Source: Dickeya zeae NCPPB 2538 (GTDB lineage: Bacteria; Pseudomonadota; Gammaproteobacteria; Enterobacterales; Enterobacteriaceae). Taken from it: DNA of 64,000 nucleotides. Position numbers and translations under genes: made by a program. Positions 17,550-25,088 of this stretch are shown here, in pieces; positions within the stretch are counted from its first letter, which is position 1; every line of letters starts with the position of its first letter. Location: NCBI RefSeq assembly GCF_000406165.1, contig NZ_CM001977.1:3988280-4052279 (forward strand), read 5' to 3'. Below the pieces are notes generated by a model, which was not told the origin of the DNA, searched no databases, and saw only the letters and a program-made list of their open reading frames with translations.

Positions 17550-18089
17550 TTACTTGCGGAACGGGAAGTTAAAGGCGGCCAACAGCGCACGGCCTTCATC
17601 ATCGGATTTCGCAGTGGTGGTAATGGTAATGTCCAAACCACGAACGCGATCGACCTTGTCATAGTCGATTTCCGGGAAGATGATCTGCTCACGCACACCC
17701 ATGCTGTAGTTACCACGTCCATCGAATGATTTCGAAGACAGACCGCGGAAGTCGCGGATACGCGGTACAGCAATGGTAATCAGACGCTCAAAGAACTCCC
17801 ACATGCGTTCGCCACGCAGAGTTACTTTACAGCCGATCGGATAGCCCTGGCGGATTTTGAAGCCTGCAACAGATTTGCGTGCTTTGGTGATCAACGGTTT
17901 TTGACCGGAGATAGCTGTCAAATCAGCTGCGGCGTTATCCAGCAGCTTCTTGTCAGCGATCGCTTCACCAACACCCATGTTCAGGGTGATCTTCTCGACC
18001 CGAGGGACTTGCATGACAGAATTGTAGCTGAACTGAGTCATCAGTTTGCTAACCACTTCGTCTTTGTAGTAATCATGCAGTTTCGCCAT
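17550..18089 (-). CDS. rplE: 50S ribosomal protein L5
   Basis: L5 brings 5S rRNA to the 50S subunit and contacts the P-site tRNA. The 179-residue protein (MAKLHDYYKDEVVSKLMTQF) contains EKITLNMGVGEA and GRGNYSMGVREQIIFPEI. In E. coli its translation start carries the S8 repressor site for the spc operon. It lies 14 nt after rplX. Confidence 0.98.
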   Translation of the reverse strand: MAKLHDYYKDEVVSKLMTQFSYNSVMQVPRVEKITLNMGVGEAIADKKLLDNAAADLTAISGQKPLITKARKSVAGFKIRQGYPIGCKVTLRGERMWEFFERLITIAVPRIRDFRGLSSKSFDGRGNYSMGVREQIIFPEIDYDKVDRVRGLDITITTTAKSDDEGRALLAAFNFPFRK

Positions 18090-18103
18090 CGTACTACTCC
18101 AAA

Positions 18104-18418
18104 TTACTTGATAGTTTCGCTGTTAGACTTGAAGAAACGGACTTTTTTGCCGTCTTCGAATCTAAAGCCTACACGATCCGCCTTGCCGGTGGCCGCATTG
18201 AAGATTGCAACGTTAGAAACCTGAATAGCAGCTTCTTTTTCAACGATGCCGCCTGGTTGATTCAGCGCCGGAACCGGCTTCTGATGTTTTTTAACCAGGT
18301 TGATACCTTCAACAACGACCTTACCAGAAGTCAGGACGTTCTTAACTTTACCGCGCTTACCTTTATCTTTGCCGGTCAGCACGATAACTTCGTCATCACG
18401 ACGGATTTTCGCTGCCAT
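18104..18418 (-). CDS. rplX: 50S ribosomal protein L24
   Basis: L24 starts 50S assembly at the 5' end of 23S rRNA. The 104-residue protein has the KOW motif near the N terminus (RRDDEVIVLTGKDKGKRGKV) and ends RFFKSNSETIK. It is the second gene of the spc operon. Confidence 0.98.
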   Translation of the reverse strand: MAAKIRRDDEVIVLTGKDKGKRGKVKNVLTSGKVVVEGINLVKKHQKPVPALNQPGGIVEKEAAIQVSNVAIFNAATGKADRVGFRFEDGKKVRFFKSNSETIK

Positions 18419-18428
18419 GATTCGCTCC

Positions 18429-18800
18429 TTAGAGTACTTCTGGTGCCAGAGAGATAATTTTCATGAACTTTTCAGTACGCAGTTCACGAGTTACCGGCCC
18501 AAAAATACGCGTACCGATAGGTTGCTCGCTGTTATTGTTCAGAATAACGCATGCATTACCATCGAAGCGAACGACAGAACCGTCAGGGCGACGAACACCC
18601 TTCTTGGTGCGCACCACTACCGCCTTCAGTACATCGCCTTTTTTCACCTTACCGCGGGGAATTGCTTCCTTAATGGTAATTTTGATGATGTCGCCGACGC
18701 CTGCGTAGCGACGGTGCGAGCCACCCAGAACCTTGATACACATTACGCGACGTGCACCGGAGTTATCGGCCACATTCAGCATAGTCTGTTCTTGGATCAT
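18429..18800 (-). CDS. rplN: 50S ribosomal protein L14
   Basis: L14 forms intersubunit bridge B8 with 16S rRNA. The 123-residue protein (MIQEQTMLNVADNSGARRVM) ends FMKIISLAPEVL. It is the first gene of the spc operon, with a strong promoter in the 165-nt gap upstream and an AGCGGAGCAC ribosome-binding region. Confidence 0.98.
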   Translation of the reverse strand: MIQEQTMLNVADNSGARRVMCIKVLGGSHRRYAGVGDIIKITIKEAIPRGKVKKGDVLKAVVVRTKKGVRRPDGSVVRFDGNACVILNNNSEQPIGTRIFGPVTRELRTEKFMKIISLAPEVL

Positions 18801-18878
18801 GTTTAGTGCTCCGCTAATGTCAACTACTACTTTTCGAACCCTTGCGGGTCATTAATACCCCAGAATCGAGGGCGCAGC

Positions 18879-18907
18879 ATTATAACACCACTTATCGACT
18901 GTGGGTA
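18879..18907 (-). promoter_or_regulatory. spc operon promoter
   Basis: A perfect -10 TATAAT (18884-18879) in the context TGTTATAATG lies about 80 nt before rplN. The -35 is poor, as in the E. coli spc promoter, and the A/T-rich tail of the S10 terminator just upstream can serve as an UP element. The match to the E. coli spacer (GGTGTTATAATGC) supports the call. Confidence 0.8.
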
Positions 18908-18908
18908 G

Positions 18909-18942
18909 AAAAAATAAACGGCCCTTTACAGAGCCGTTTATT
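18909..18942 (-). terminator. S10 operon terminator
   Basis: AATAAACGGC (18913-18922) pairs with GCCGTTTATT (18933-18942), and on the minus strand the stem is followed by a T6 run (18914-18909). It lies 24 nt after the rpsQ stop and just before the spc promoter. Confidence 0.88.
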
Positions 18943-18965
18943 ATCAAGAGAAGGGCAATACTGTA

Positions 18966-19220
18966 TTACAGAATCGCTTTCTCTACAACGCGAACCAAGG
19001 TCCAGGATTTGGTCTTGGACAGCGGACGGCATTCGCGGATTTCAACCACGTCGCCAATTCCACATTCGTTGTTCTCGTCATGCACGTGCAGCTTGGTCGT
19101 GCGTTTGATGAATTTACCGTAGATCGGGTGTTTCACGAAACGCTCAATAGCAACAACGGCAGATTTCTGCATTTTGTCACTAACGACACGACCTTGCAGA
19201 GTACGGATTTTATCGGTCAT
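18966..19220 (-). CDS. rpsQ: 30S ribosomal protein S17
   Basis: S17 is a primary 16S rRNA-binding OB-fold protein. The 84-residue sequence starts MTDKIRTLQGRVVSDKMQKS and ends SWTLVRVVEKAIL. It is the last gene of the S10 operon, overlapping the rpmC stop by 1 nt. Confidence 0.98.
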   Translation of the reverse strand: MTDKIRTLQGRVVSDKMQKSAVVAIERFVKHPIYGKFIKRTTKLHVHDENNECGIGDVVEIRECRPLSKTKSWTLVRVVEKAIL

Positions 19221-19411
19221 TACGCACCCGCCTTCTCAGTCAGTAAAGTCTTAACGCGTGCGACATTACGACGCACTTGCTTCAACAGGTGAGTTTGTTG
19301 CAGCTGACCGCTGGCAGCCTGCATGCGCAGATTGAACTGTTCACGCAGCAGTCCGAGCAGTTCGGTATTCAGCTCTTCAACGCTCTTTTCACGCAGCTCT
19401 TTTGCTTTCAT
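19220..19411 (-). CDS. rpmC: 50S ribosomal protein L29
   Basis: L29 sits at the polypeptide exit next to L23, where SRP and trigger factor dock. The 63-residue two-helix protein reads MKAKELREKSVEELNTELLG and ends RVKTLLTEKAGA. Its start overlaps the rplP stop by 1 nt. Confidence 0.98.
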   Translation of the reverse strand: MKAKELREKSVEELNTELLGLLREQFNLRMQAASGQLQQTHLLKQVRRNVARVKTLLTEKAGA

Positions 19412-19821
19412 TACATCACCGTCTTAGTTACAAAGGTGGTTTTGATCGGCAGTTTCGCTGCTGCCAGTTCGAATGCCTCACGGGCTAACTCTTCCGGCAC
19501 CCCGTCCATTTCGTACAGGACTTTACCTGGCTGAATCAAGGCAACCCAATACTCCACGTTACCTTTACCTTTACCCATACGCACTTCAAGCGGTTTCTCA
19601 GTGATCGGTTTGTCCGGGAATACACGGATCCAGATCTTACCCTGACGCTTAACAGCACGGGTCATAGCACGACGAGCAGCTTCGATTTGACGAGCAGTCA
19701 GGCGACCGCGGCCAACAGCTTTCAGACCGAAAGTGCCGAAGCTAACATCCGTACCTGCAGCCAGACCACGGTTGCGGCCTTTGTGCACTTTACGGAATTT
19801 TGTACGCTTTGGTTGTAACAT
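19411..19821 (-). CDS. rplP: 50S ribosomal protein L16
   Basis: L16 organises the tRNA-binding region of the large subunit. The 136-residue protein starts MLQPKRTKFRKVHKGRNRGL and contains GRLTARQIEAARRAMTRAVKR and EVRMGKGKGNVEYWV. Arg81 (in the RMGKGKG stretch) is hydroxylated in E. coli. It lies 13 nt after rpsC. Confidence 0.98.
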   Translation of the reverse strand: MLQPKRTKFRKVHKGRNRGLAAGTDVSFGTFGLKAVGRGRLTARQIEAARRAMTRAVKRQGKIWIRVFPDKPITEKPLEVRMGKGKGNVEYWVALIQPGKVLYEMDGVPEELAREAFELAAAKLPIKTTFVTKTVM

Positions 19822-19834
19822 TCAGCGACTCTCC

Positions 19835-20536
19835 TTACTTGCGGCCTTTACGCTGCTGCTTTTTCGGTTGAGCAGCCGGTTTTTCCGGTTGTTCAACGGC
19901 AGCCATACCACCCAGGATCTCACCTTTGAAGATCCACACTTTCACACCGATGACACCGTAAGTGGTGTGCGCTTCGGAGGTGTTGTAGTCGATGTCAGCA
20001 CGCAGTGTGTGCAACGGAACACGACCTTCGCGGTACCATTCGGTACGTGCGATTTCGGCGCCGCCCAGACGACCGCTAACTTCAACTTTGATACCTTTAG
20101 CGCCCAGACGCATGGCGTTCTGAACAGCACGCTTCATCGCGCGACGGAACATAACACGACGTTCCAGCTGAGAAGTGATGCTGTCAGCAACCAGTTTTGC
20201 GTCCAGTTCAGGCTTACGAACTTCAGCGATGTTGATCTGCGCCGGTACGCCAGCGATATCCGCTACGCCCTTACGCAGTTTTTCAACGTCTTCACCTTTC
20301 TTGCCGATAACGATACCCGGGCGAGCAGTGTGAATGGTCACACGAATGCTTTTAGCCGGACGCTCGATAACGATGCGAGAAACGGAGGCTTTCTCCAGTT
20401 CCTTGTTCAGGTACTGACGAACTTTAAAATCGCTGTCCAGGTTGTCAGCGAATTCTTTGGTATTCGCATACCAGGTAGAGTTCCAAGTTTTGACAATACC
20501 CAGGCGAATACCATTAGGATGTACTTTCTGACCCAT
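19835..20536 (-). CDS. rpsC: 30S ribosomal protein S3
   Basis: S3 lies at the mRNA entry channel. The 233-residue protein has the N-terminal KH domain with IVIGKKGEDVEKLR (about 74-88) and a C-terminal domain ending in a basic tail PAAQPKKQQRKGRK. It lies between rplV and rplP of the S10 operon. Confidence 0.98.
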   Translation of the reverse strand: MGQKVHPNGIRLGIVKTWNSTWYANTKEFADNLDSDFKVRQYLNKELEKASVSRIVIERPAKSIRVTIHTARPGIVIGKKGEDVEKLRKGVADIAGVPAQINIAEVRKPELDAKLVADSITSQLERRVMFRRAMKRAVQNAMRLGAKGIKVEVSGRLGGAEIARTEWYREGRVPLHTLRADIDYNTSEAHTTYGVIGVKVWIFKGEILGGMAAVEQPEKPAAQPKKQQRKGRK

Positions 20537-20553
20537 TGCTAGTCTCCAGAGTC

Positions 20554-20886
20554 TCAGCGATCGGACACAACCACAGTGATGTGGCTGGTACGCTTCAGGA
20601 TGCGATCCGCACGACCTTTAGCACGCGGCATAATGCGTTTCATGCTCGGGCCTTCGTCTACGAAGATTTTCGCAACTTTCAGATCGTCAATGTCAGCGCC
20701 ATCGTTGTGTTCTGCGTTAGCAATGGCAGACTCCAGTACTTTCTTAACCAGACCAGCAGCTTTCTTGTTGGTATAGGTCAAAATATCCAGAGCTTGCGAC
20801 ACTTTCTTACCGCGAATCAGGTCAGCCACCAGGCGAACCTTCTGGGCAGAAGAACGAGCATGGCGATGTTTAGCGATAGTTTCCAT
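20554..20886 (-). CDS. rplV: 50S ribosomal protein L22
   Basis: L22 lines the nascent-peptide exit tunnel with L4. The 110-residue protein (METIAKHRHARSSAQKVRLV) has the long beta-hairpin PSMKRIMPRAKGRADRILKR (about 80-99), which reaches the tunnel constriction; no deletion typical of macrolide resistance is apparent. Confidence 0.98.
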   Translation of the reverse strand: METIAKHRHARSSAQKVRLVADLIRGKKVSQALDILTYTNKKAAGLVKKVLESAIANAEHNDGADIDDLKVAKIFVDEGPSMKRIMPRAKGRADRILKRTSHITVVVSDR

Positions 20887-20900
20887 CTCTTCCTCCTACC

Positions 20901-21179
20901 TTATTTCTTCTTGGCTTTTTTATCAGCCGCGTGGCCGCGATAAGTACGAGTCGGCGCGAATTCACCCAGCTTGTGTCCGACCATCTCATCAGAGATGAAT
21001 ACCGGAACGTGCTGACGACCATTATGGACAGCGATGGTCAAACCGATCATGTTTGGAAAGATCGTTGAGCGACGGGACCAGGTGCGCAGGGGCTTCTTGT
21101 CACCGCTTTCCACCGCTTTCTCTACCTTCTTCAGCAAGTGCAGGTCAATAAATGGACCTTTCTTGAGAGAACGTGGCAT
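20901..21179 (-). CDS. rpsS: 30S ribosomal protein S19
   Basis: S19 forms a complex with S13 in the small-subunit head. The 92-residue protein (MPRSLKKGPFIDLHLLKKVE) has the conserved IGLTIAVHNGRQHVPVFI and GEFAPTRTYRGHAADKK. It lies between rplB and rplV. Confidence 0.98.
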   Translation of the reverse strand: MPRSLKKGPFIDLHLLKKVEKAVESGDKKPLRTWSRRSTIFPNMIGLTIAVHNGRQHVPVFISDEMVGHKLGEFAPTRTYRGHAADKKAKKK

Positions 21180-21195
21180 GGTTTATCCTCTAAAA

Positions 21196-22017
21196 TTATT
21201 TAGTACGGCGACGTACGATGAATTTATCAGTACGCTTGTTGCTGCGGGTCTTCTTACCTTTGGTCTGAACGCCCCACGGAGTAACCGGGTGCTTACCAAA
21301 GTTACGACCTTCACCACCACCGTGCGGGTGGTCAACCGGGTTCATTGCCGTACCACGAACGGTAGGACGAACACCACGCCAGCGTGCAGCACCTGCTTTA
21401 CCCAGAACGCGCAGCATATGCTCAGCATTGCCGACTTCGCCCAGCGTTGCGCGGCAGTCGGATTCGACTTTACGCATTTCGCCAGAACGCAGACGCAGGG
21501 TAACGTAAGCACCTTCACGAGCAACGATCTGAACGTAGGCACCAGCGGAGCGAGCCAGCTGGCCGCCTTTACCTGGTTTCATTTCTACGTTGTGAACCGT
21601 TGAACCGACCGGGATGTTACGCATCGGCAGGGTGTTACCGGTTTTGATTGCAGCATCAACACCAGACTGAATCTGGTCACCCGCTTTCAGGCCTTTCGGC
21701 GCCAGGATGTAACGGCGTTCGCCGTCTTTGTACAGAACCAGCGCGATGTTCGCGGAACGGTTCGGATCGTACTCCAGACGCTCAACTACAGCCGGGATAC
21801 CATCTTTGTTGCGTTTGAAGTCAACAATACGGTACTGCTGTTTGTGACCACCACCGATGTGACGAGTGGTGATGCGACCATTGTTGTTACGGCCACCGCT
21901 TTTGCTGTTTTTTTCCAGCAACGGGGCATACGGTTTGCCCTTGTGCAGCTCAGGGTTAACCACTTTAACAACGTGGCGACGACCCGGAGATGTCGGTTTA
22001 CACTTAACAACTGCCAT
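21196..22017 (-). CDS. rplB: 50S ribosomal protein L2
   Basis: L2 is essential for subunit association and peptidyl-transferase centre structure. The 273-residue protein contains the RNA-binding GGRNNNGRITTRHIGGGHKQ and the C-terminal MNPVDHPHGGGEGRNFGKHP with the key His229 region. It lies 18 nt after rplW in the S10 operon. Confidence 0.99.
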   Translation of the reverse strand: MAVVKCKPTSPGRRHVVKVVNPELHKGKPYAPLLEKNSKSGGRNNNGRITTRHIGGGHKQQYRIVDFKRNKDGIPAVVERLEYDPNRSANIALVLYKDGERRYILAPKGLKAGDQIQSGVDAAIKTGNTLPMRNIPVGSTVHNVEMKPGKGGQLARSAGAYVQIVAREGAYVTLRLRSGEMRKVESDCRATLGEVGNAEHMLRVLGKAGAARWRGVRPTVRGTAMNPVDHPHGGGEGRNFGKHPVTPWGVQTKGKKTRSNKRTDKFIVRRRTK

Positions 22018-22035
22018 TGTTCTTACTCCTCCGAC

Positions 22036-22337
22036 TTACTCTGCGCCGCCGATGAAGTCCAGATTCTGGCCTTCTTTCAGGGTGACGTAAGCTTTTTTCC
22101 AGTCGCTACGACGACCGATACGCTGTCCGTGACGTTTTACTTTCCCTTTAACAACCAGGGTGCGGACGTCATTGACTTCGACTTCAAACAGTTTCTGTAC
22201 AGCAGCTTTGATTTCTGCTTTAGTCGCGTCTTTAGCAACTTTGAGTACGATGGTGTTGTTTTTTCCATCGCAGTAGACGCTTTTTCAGAAACGTGCGGCG
22301 CGCGCAATACTTTCAGCAGACGTTCTTCACGAATCAT
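22036..22337 (-). CDS. rplW: 50S ribosomal protein L23 with an apparent one-base frameshift
   Basis: L23 sits at the tunnel exit and is the docking site of trigger factor and SRP. The first 26 codons (MIREERLLKVLRAPHVSEKA, then STAMEK) are normal. After AMEK the frame runs into TTPSYSKLL and stops early. Reading +1 from the A-run at 22259-22264 restores the family sequence (NTIVLKVAKDATKAEIK ... KVKRHGQRIGRR ... LKEGQNLDFIGGAE) to a TAA at 22036. The span is 302 nt where 303 is expected, so one A is missing from an A6 run (A7 expected). L23 is essential, so a sequencing error or slippage is more likely than a dead gene. Confidence 0.9.
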
Positions 22338-22939
22338 GCCAGCATCTCCTCAACTTGCTTAACAGCATCAGCAGTCATAACCACTTTGTCGAAGGCGATC
22401 AGGCTTACCGGATCGATGCCTGCTACGTCGCGTACGTCAACCTTGTACAGGTTGCGAGCGGCCAGGAACAGGTTCTCATCCAGTTCACCAGTGATGATCA
22501 GCACGTCATCCAGCGCCAGTTCTTTCAGTTTCTGAGCCAGCAGCTTGGTTTTCGGTGCTTCAACAGAGAACTTCTCGACAACGATCAGACGGTCCTGACG
22601 TACCAGTTCGGACAGGATGCTTTTCAGCGCGCCGCGGTACATCTTTTTGTTTACTTTCTGGCTGTGATCCTGCGGCTTGGCTGCGAAAGTCACGCCACCA
22701 GAACGCCAGATCGGGCTCTTGATAGAACCAGAACGCGCACGGCCGGTGCCTTTCTGACGCCACGGTTTTTTACCGGAACCAGTTACTTCAGCACGGGTCT
22801 TCTGAGCGCGAGTACCTTGACGGGCACCTGCTGCATAAGCAACAACAACCTGGTGAACCAGCGCTTCGTTGAAATCACGACCGAAGGTAGTTTCGGAAAC
22901 AGTCAGCGCGCTTTGCGCGTCTTTCAATACTAATTCCAT
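22334..22939 (-). CDS. rplD: 50S ribosomal protein L4
   Basis: L4 reaches into the exit tunnel and in E. coli also represses the S10 operon by terminating transcription and blocking translation at the leader. The 201-residue protein (MELVLKDAQSALTVSETTFG) has the extended RNA-binding loop GSGKKPWRQKGTGRARSGS. It overlaps rplW by 4 nt, so a frameshift in rplW would not affect its own reading. Confidence 0.98.
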   Translation of the reverse strand: MELVLKDAQSALTVSETTFGRDFNEALVHQVVVAYAAGARQGTRAQKTRAEVTGSGKKPWRQKGTGRARSGSIKSPIWRSGGVTFAAKPQDHSQKVNKKMYRGALKSILSELVRQDRLIVVEKFSVEAPKTKLLAQKLKELALDDVLIITGELDENLFLAARNLYKVDVRDVAGIDPVSLIAFDKVVMTADAVKQVEEMLA

Positions 22940-22949
22940 TGCTATCTCC

Positions 22950-23579
22950 TCACGCCTTCACAGCCGGTTTAACGATCAGGTCGCTACCGGTTGCACCCGG
23001 GACTGCACCTTTAACCAGCAGCAGGTTGCGCTCAGCGTCAACACGTACTACGTCCAGGCTCTGAACGGTTACACGTTCGTTACCCAGCTGGCCTGCCATT
23101 TTCTTGCCTTTGAACACTTTGCCCGGAGTCTGGTTCTGACCGATAGAACCCGGTACACGGTGAGACAAGGAGTTACCGTGGGTAGCGTCCTGAGTGCGGA
23201 AGTTCCAGCGCTTAACGGTACCGGCAAAGCCTTTACCTTTAGAAGTACCGGTAACGTCTACTTTCTTAACGTCAGCGAAAACTTCAACGCTAATGTCCTG
23301 TCCTACAGCGAATTCTTCGCTGTCAGCCAGACGGAATTCACGCAGAGTACGACCAGCCTCAACGCCAGCCTTGGCAAAATGACCTGCTTCAGGCTTGGTT
23401 ACACGGTTAGCTTTTTTAGCGCCGGTGGTGACCTGGACAGCACGGTATCCGTCGTTCTCCAGGGTTTTAACCTGAGTCACGCGGTTTGCTTCAATTTCGA
23501 TTACGGTTACGGGGATAGAAACGCCTTCTTCAGTGAAGATGCGGGTCATACCCACTTTTTTACCGACTAAACCAATCAT
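22950..23579 (-). CDS. rplC: 50S ribosomal protein L3
   Basis: L3 is an early 23S rRNA binder that reaches the peptidyl-transferase centre. The 209-residue protein (MIGLVGKKVGMTRIFTEEGV) has HGNSLSHRVPGSIGQNQTPG with the glutamine that PrmB methylates in E. coli (Gln150 region), followed by KVFKGKKMAGQLG. It is the second gene of the S10 operon. Confidence 0.98.
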   Translation of the reverse strand: MIGLVGKKVGMTRIFTEEGVSIPVTVIEIEANRVTQVKTLENDGYRAVQVTTGAKKANRVTKPEAGHFAKAGVEAGRTLREFRLADSEEFAVGQDISVEVFADVKKVDVTGTSKGKGFAGTVKRWNFRTQDATHGNSLSHRVPGSIGQNQTPGKVFKGKKMAGQLGNERVTVQSLDVVRVDAERNLLLVKGAVPGATGSDLIVKPAVKA

Positions 23580-23611
23580 TGTTTCAACCTCTCAATCGCT
23601 CAATGACCTGA

Positions 23612-23923
23612 TTAACCCAGGCTGATCTGCACGTCTACACCGGCAGCCAGATCCAGACGCATCAGAGCATCAACGGTTTTCTCGGTTGGCTCAACGATGT
23701 CAACCAGACGCTTGTGAGTGCGAATCTCGTACTGATCACGCGCGTCTTTGTTAACGTGCGGGGAGATCAGAACGGTAAAGCGCTCTTTGCGGGTCGGCAG
23801 CGGGATCGGACCACGGACCTGCGCACCAGTGCGCTTGGCAGTCTCGACGATTTCCGCGGTTGATTGATCGATCAGACGATGATCAAACGCTTTCAGGCGG
23901 ATACGGATTCTTTGGTTCTGCAT
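23612..23923 (-). CDS. rpsJ: 30S ribosomal protein S10 (NusE)
   Basis: S10 works in the small-subunit head and, as NusE, in transcription antitermination with NusB. The 103-residue protein ([20 protein letters not shown]) contains [15 protein letters not shown]. It is the first gene of the S10 operon, with a leader of about 175 nt upstream. Confidence 0.98.
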
Positions 23924-24098
23924 GAGACCAGAGCTCCAATTATTTTATAAACGAAAATAATTACTACTCGTACCCATTACGATTGATGGGAGAGTGTAAT
24001 CGTTCGGTACATAACCCCCATATCGGGAGTATTGTTCGGCGGGTATCGGGTACCTGCCTTCAGATTCATACGAATCGGGCCTACCATTTCAGGTAAGC
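23924..24098 (-). promoter_or_regulatory. S10 operon leader (L4-responsive)
   Basis: About 175 nt separate the inferred transcription start from the rpsJ ATG, close to the 172-nt E. coli S10 leader, which folds into hairpins that L4 uses for autogenous control. Several inverted segments are visible, such as the GGTACC and CCCGATACCCGCC stretches. The function is inferred from position, length and conservation in enterobacteria. Confidence 0.7.
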
Positions 24099-24104
24099 CC
24101 GCGC

Positions 24105-24132
24105 ATTATACGTAAATTCGCTCAGGAAGCAA
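24105..24132 (-). promoter_or_regulatory. S10 operon promoter
   Basis: On the minus strand TTGCTT (24132-24127), a 16-nt spacer and a perfect -10 TATAAT (24110-24105) precede the S10 leader. The inferred start is near 24098. Confidence 0.8.
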
Positions 24133-24214
24133 TCGAAAGTTAGAAGTGATGCTTTATTAACCTGGTTAGGGTTACATCGCGGTCATATTGACGCGTGTGG
24201 CAGAGGGGAGAAAA

Positions 24215-24688
24215 TCACTCTTCTTTCAACTGCGTTTGCAGGTAGTTCTGCATGCCCAGACGCGCGATCAGTTCCAATTCGGTTTCCAACCAATCGATGT
24301 GCTCTTCTTCGTCGGTGAGCACCTCAATCATCAAATCACGACTGACATAATCTCTCACTGAATCAGCATAAGCGATGGCCTCGCGTAAGTTCTTCGCGCC
24401 CTCAAGCTCCAGCGCAAGATCCGAGCGTAGCATCTCTTCAACATCTTCACCGATATTCAGTTTGCCGAGATCCTGTAGATTTGGGACCCCTTCCAGAAAC
24501 AGTATGCGTTCAATGTACCGATCTGCATGTTTCATTTCGTCAATCGACTCATGATACTCATGATCGTTAAGACGCTTGAGTCCCCAGTTCTTAAACATGC
24601 GGGCGTGAAGGAAGTACTGGTTGATAGCCACCAGCTCATTGCCCAACAGTTTATTCAGATGTGTAATGACATTTTTATCGCCTTTCAT
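24215..24688 (-). CDS. bfr: Bacterioferritin
   Basis: Bfr forms a 24-subunit haem-containing iron store with ferroxidase activity. The 157-residue protein keeps all di-iron ligands: Glu18, Glu51, His54, Glu94, Glu127 and His130, plus the haem ligand Met52. The frame is open 19 codons further upstream, but the family start MKGDKNV at 24688, with GGAG a few nt upstream, is preferred. It lies downstream of bfd, its mobilisation partner, on the same strand. Confidence 0.97.
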   Translation of the reverse strand: MKGDKNVITHLNKLLGNELVAINQYFLHARMFKNWGLKRLNDHEYHESIDEMKHADRYIERILFLEGVPNLQDLGKLNIGEDVEEMLRSDLALELEGAKNLREAIAYADSVRDYVSRDLMIEVLTDEEEHIDWLETELELIARLGMQNYLQTQLKEE

Positions 24689-24762
24689 GACTTTGCTCCT
24701 CCGCTTCAGTATTAAAAAGTGTAGAAGCGGTCTACACAGAGTCAAAAAAATGCCCTTACGAC

Positions 24763-24957
24763 TCAGGCGACTTTATACAATTGCGCATCTTTTGCTGTTT
24801 CTTCTTCCAGAATCAGTCGGGCCTGACGGATACATTTGCCGCATGACGTTCCGATCGGCACAAATTGCTTCAGCTGTTTCAGCGACTGCGGTTGATGCTG
24901 GCGAACAACCTGCCGGATGACTTTATCGGAGACGGCATTGCATAGACAGACATACAT
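24763..24957 (-). CDS. bfd: Bacterioferritin-associated ferredoxin Bfd
   Basis: Bfd is a [2Fe-2S] ferredoxin that reduces bacterioferritin to release iron. The 64-residue protein starts MYVCLCNAVSDK, and the cluster cysteines are Cys4, Cys6, Cys39 and Cys42 (CxC and CxxC). An in-frame ATG five codons upstream (24972) gives a non-family extension. In E. coli bfd is Fur-repressed; an A/T-rich stretch upstream (about 24995-25025) is only a poor Fur-box match. Confidence 0.96.
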   Translation of the reverse strand: MYVCLCNAVSDKVIRQVVRQHQPQSLKQLKQFVPIGTSCGKCIRQARLILEEETAKDAQLYKVA

Positions 24958-25035
24958 ATGCGGATAACTCATTTTTTAATCAACTCACCGCATTGTAAAT
25001 AAGAATGGTTTTTATTTCAATTCATCATTGGGAGA

Positions 25036-25064
25036 ATAAAAAAAGGGTACCGAAGTACCCTTTT
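25036..25064 (-). terminator. tuf terminator with UUCG tetraloop
   Basis: AAAAGGGTAC (25041-25050) pairs with GTACCCTTTT (25055-25064). On the minus strand the loop reads TTCG and is followed by seven T (25044-25038). It lies 25 nt after the tuf stop and ends the str operon; the T-run on the plus side could also work for the other direction. Confidence 0.92.
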
Positions 25065-25088
25065 CACTTTTCATGTCAGTTATCGATA

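Noticed and set aside
17537..17773. 79-codon extension of the rpsN reading frame upstream
   Set aside because: It runs through the rplE coding end out of frame; S14 homology and spacing begin at 17536.
24990..25030. Possible Fur box upstream of bfd
   Set aside because: The A/T-rich stretch matches the Fur consensus at too few positions to call, although bfd is Fur-controlled in E. coli.
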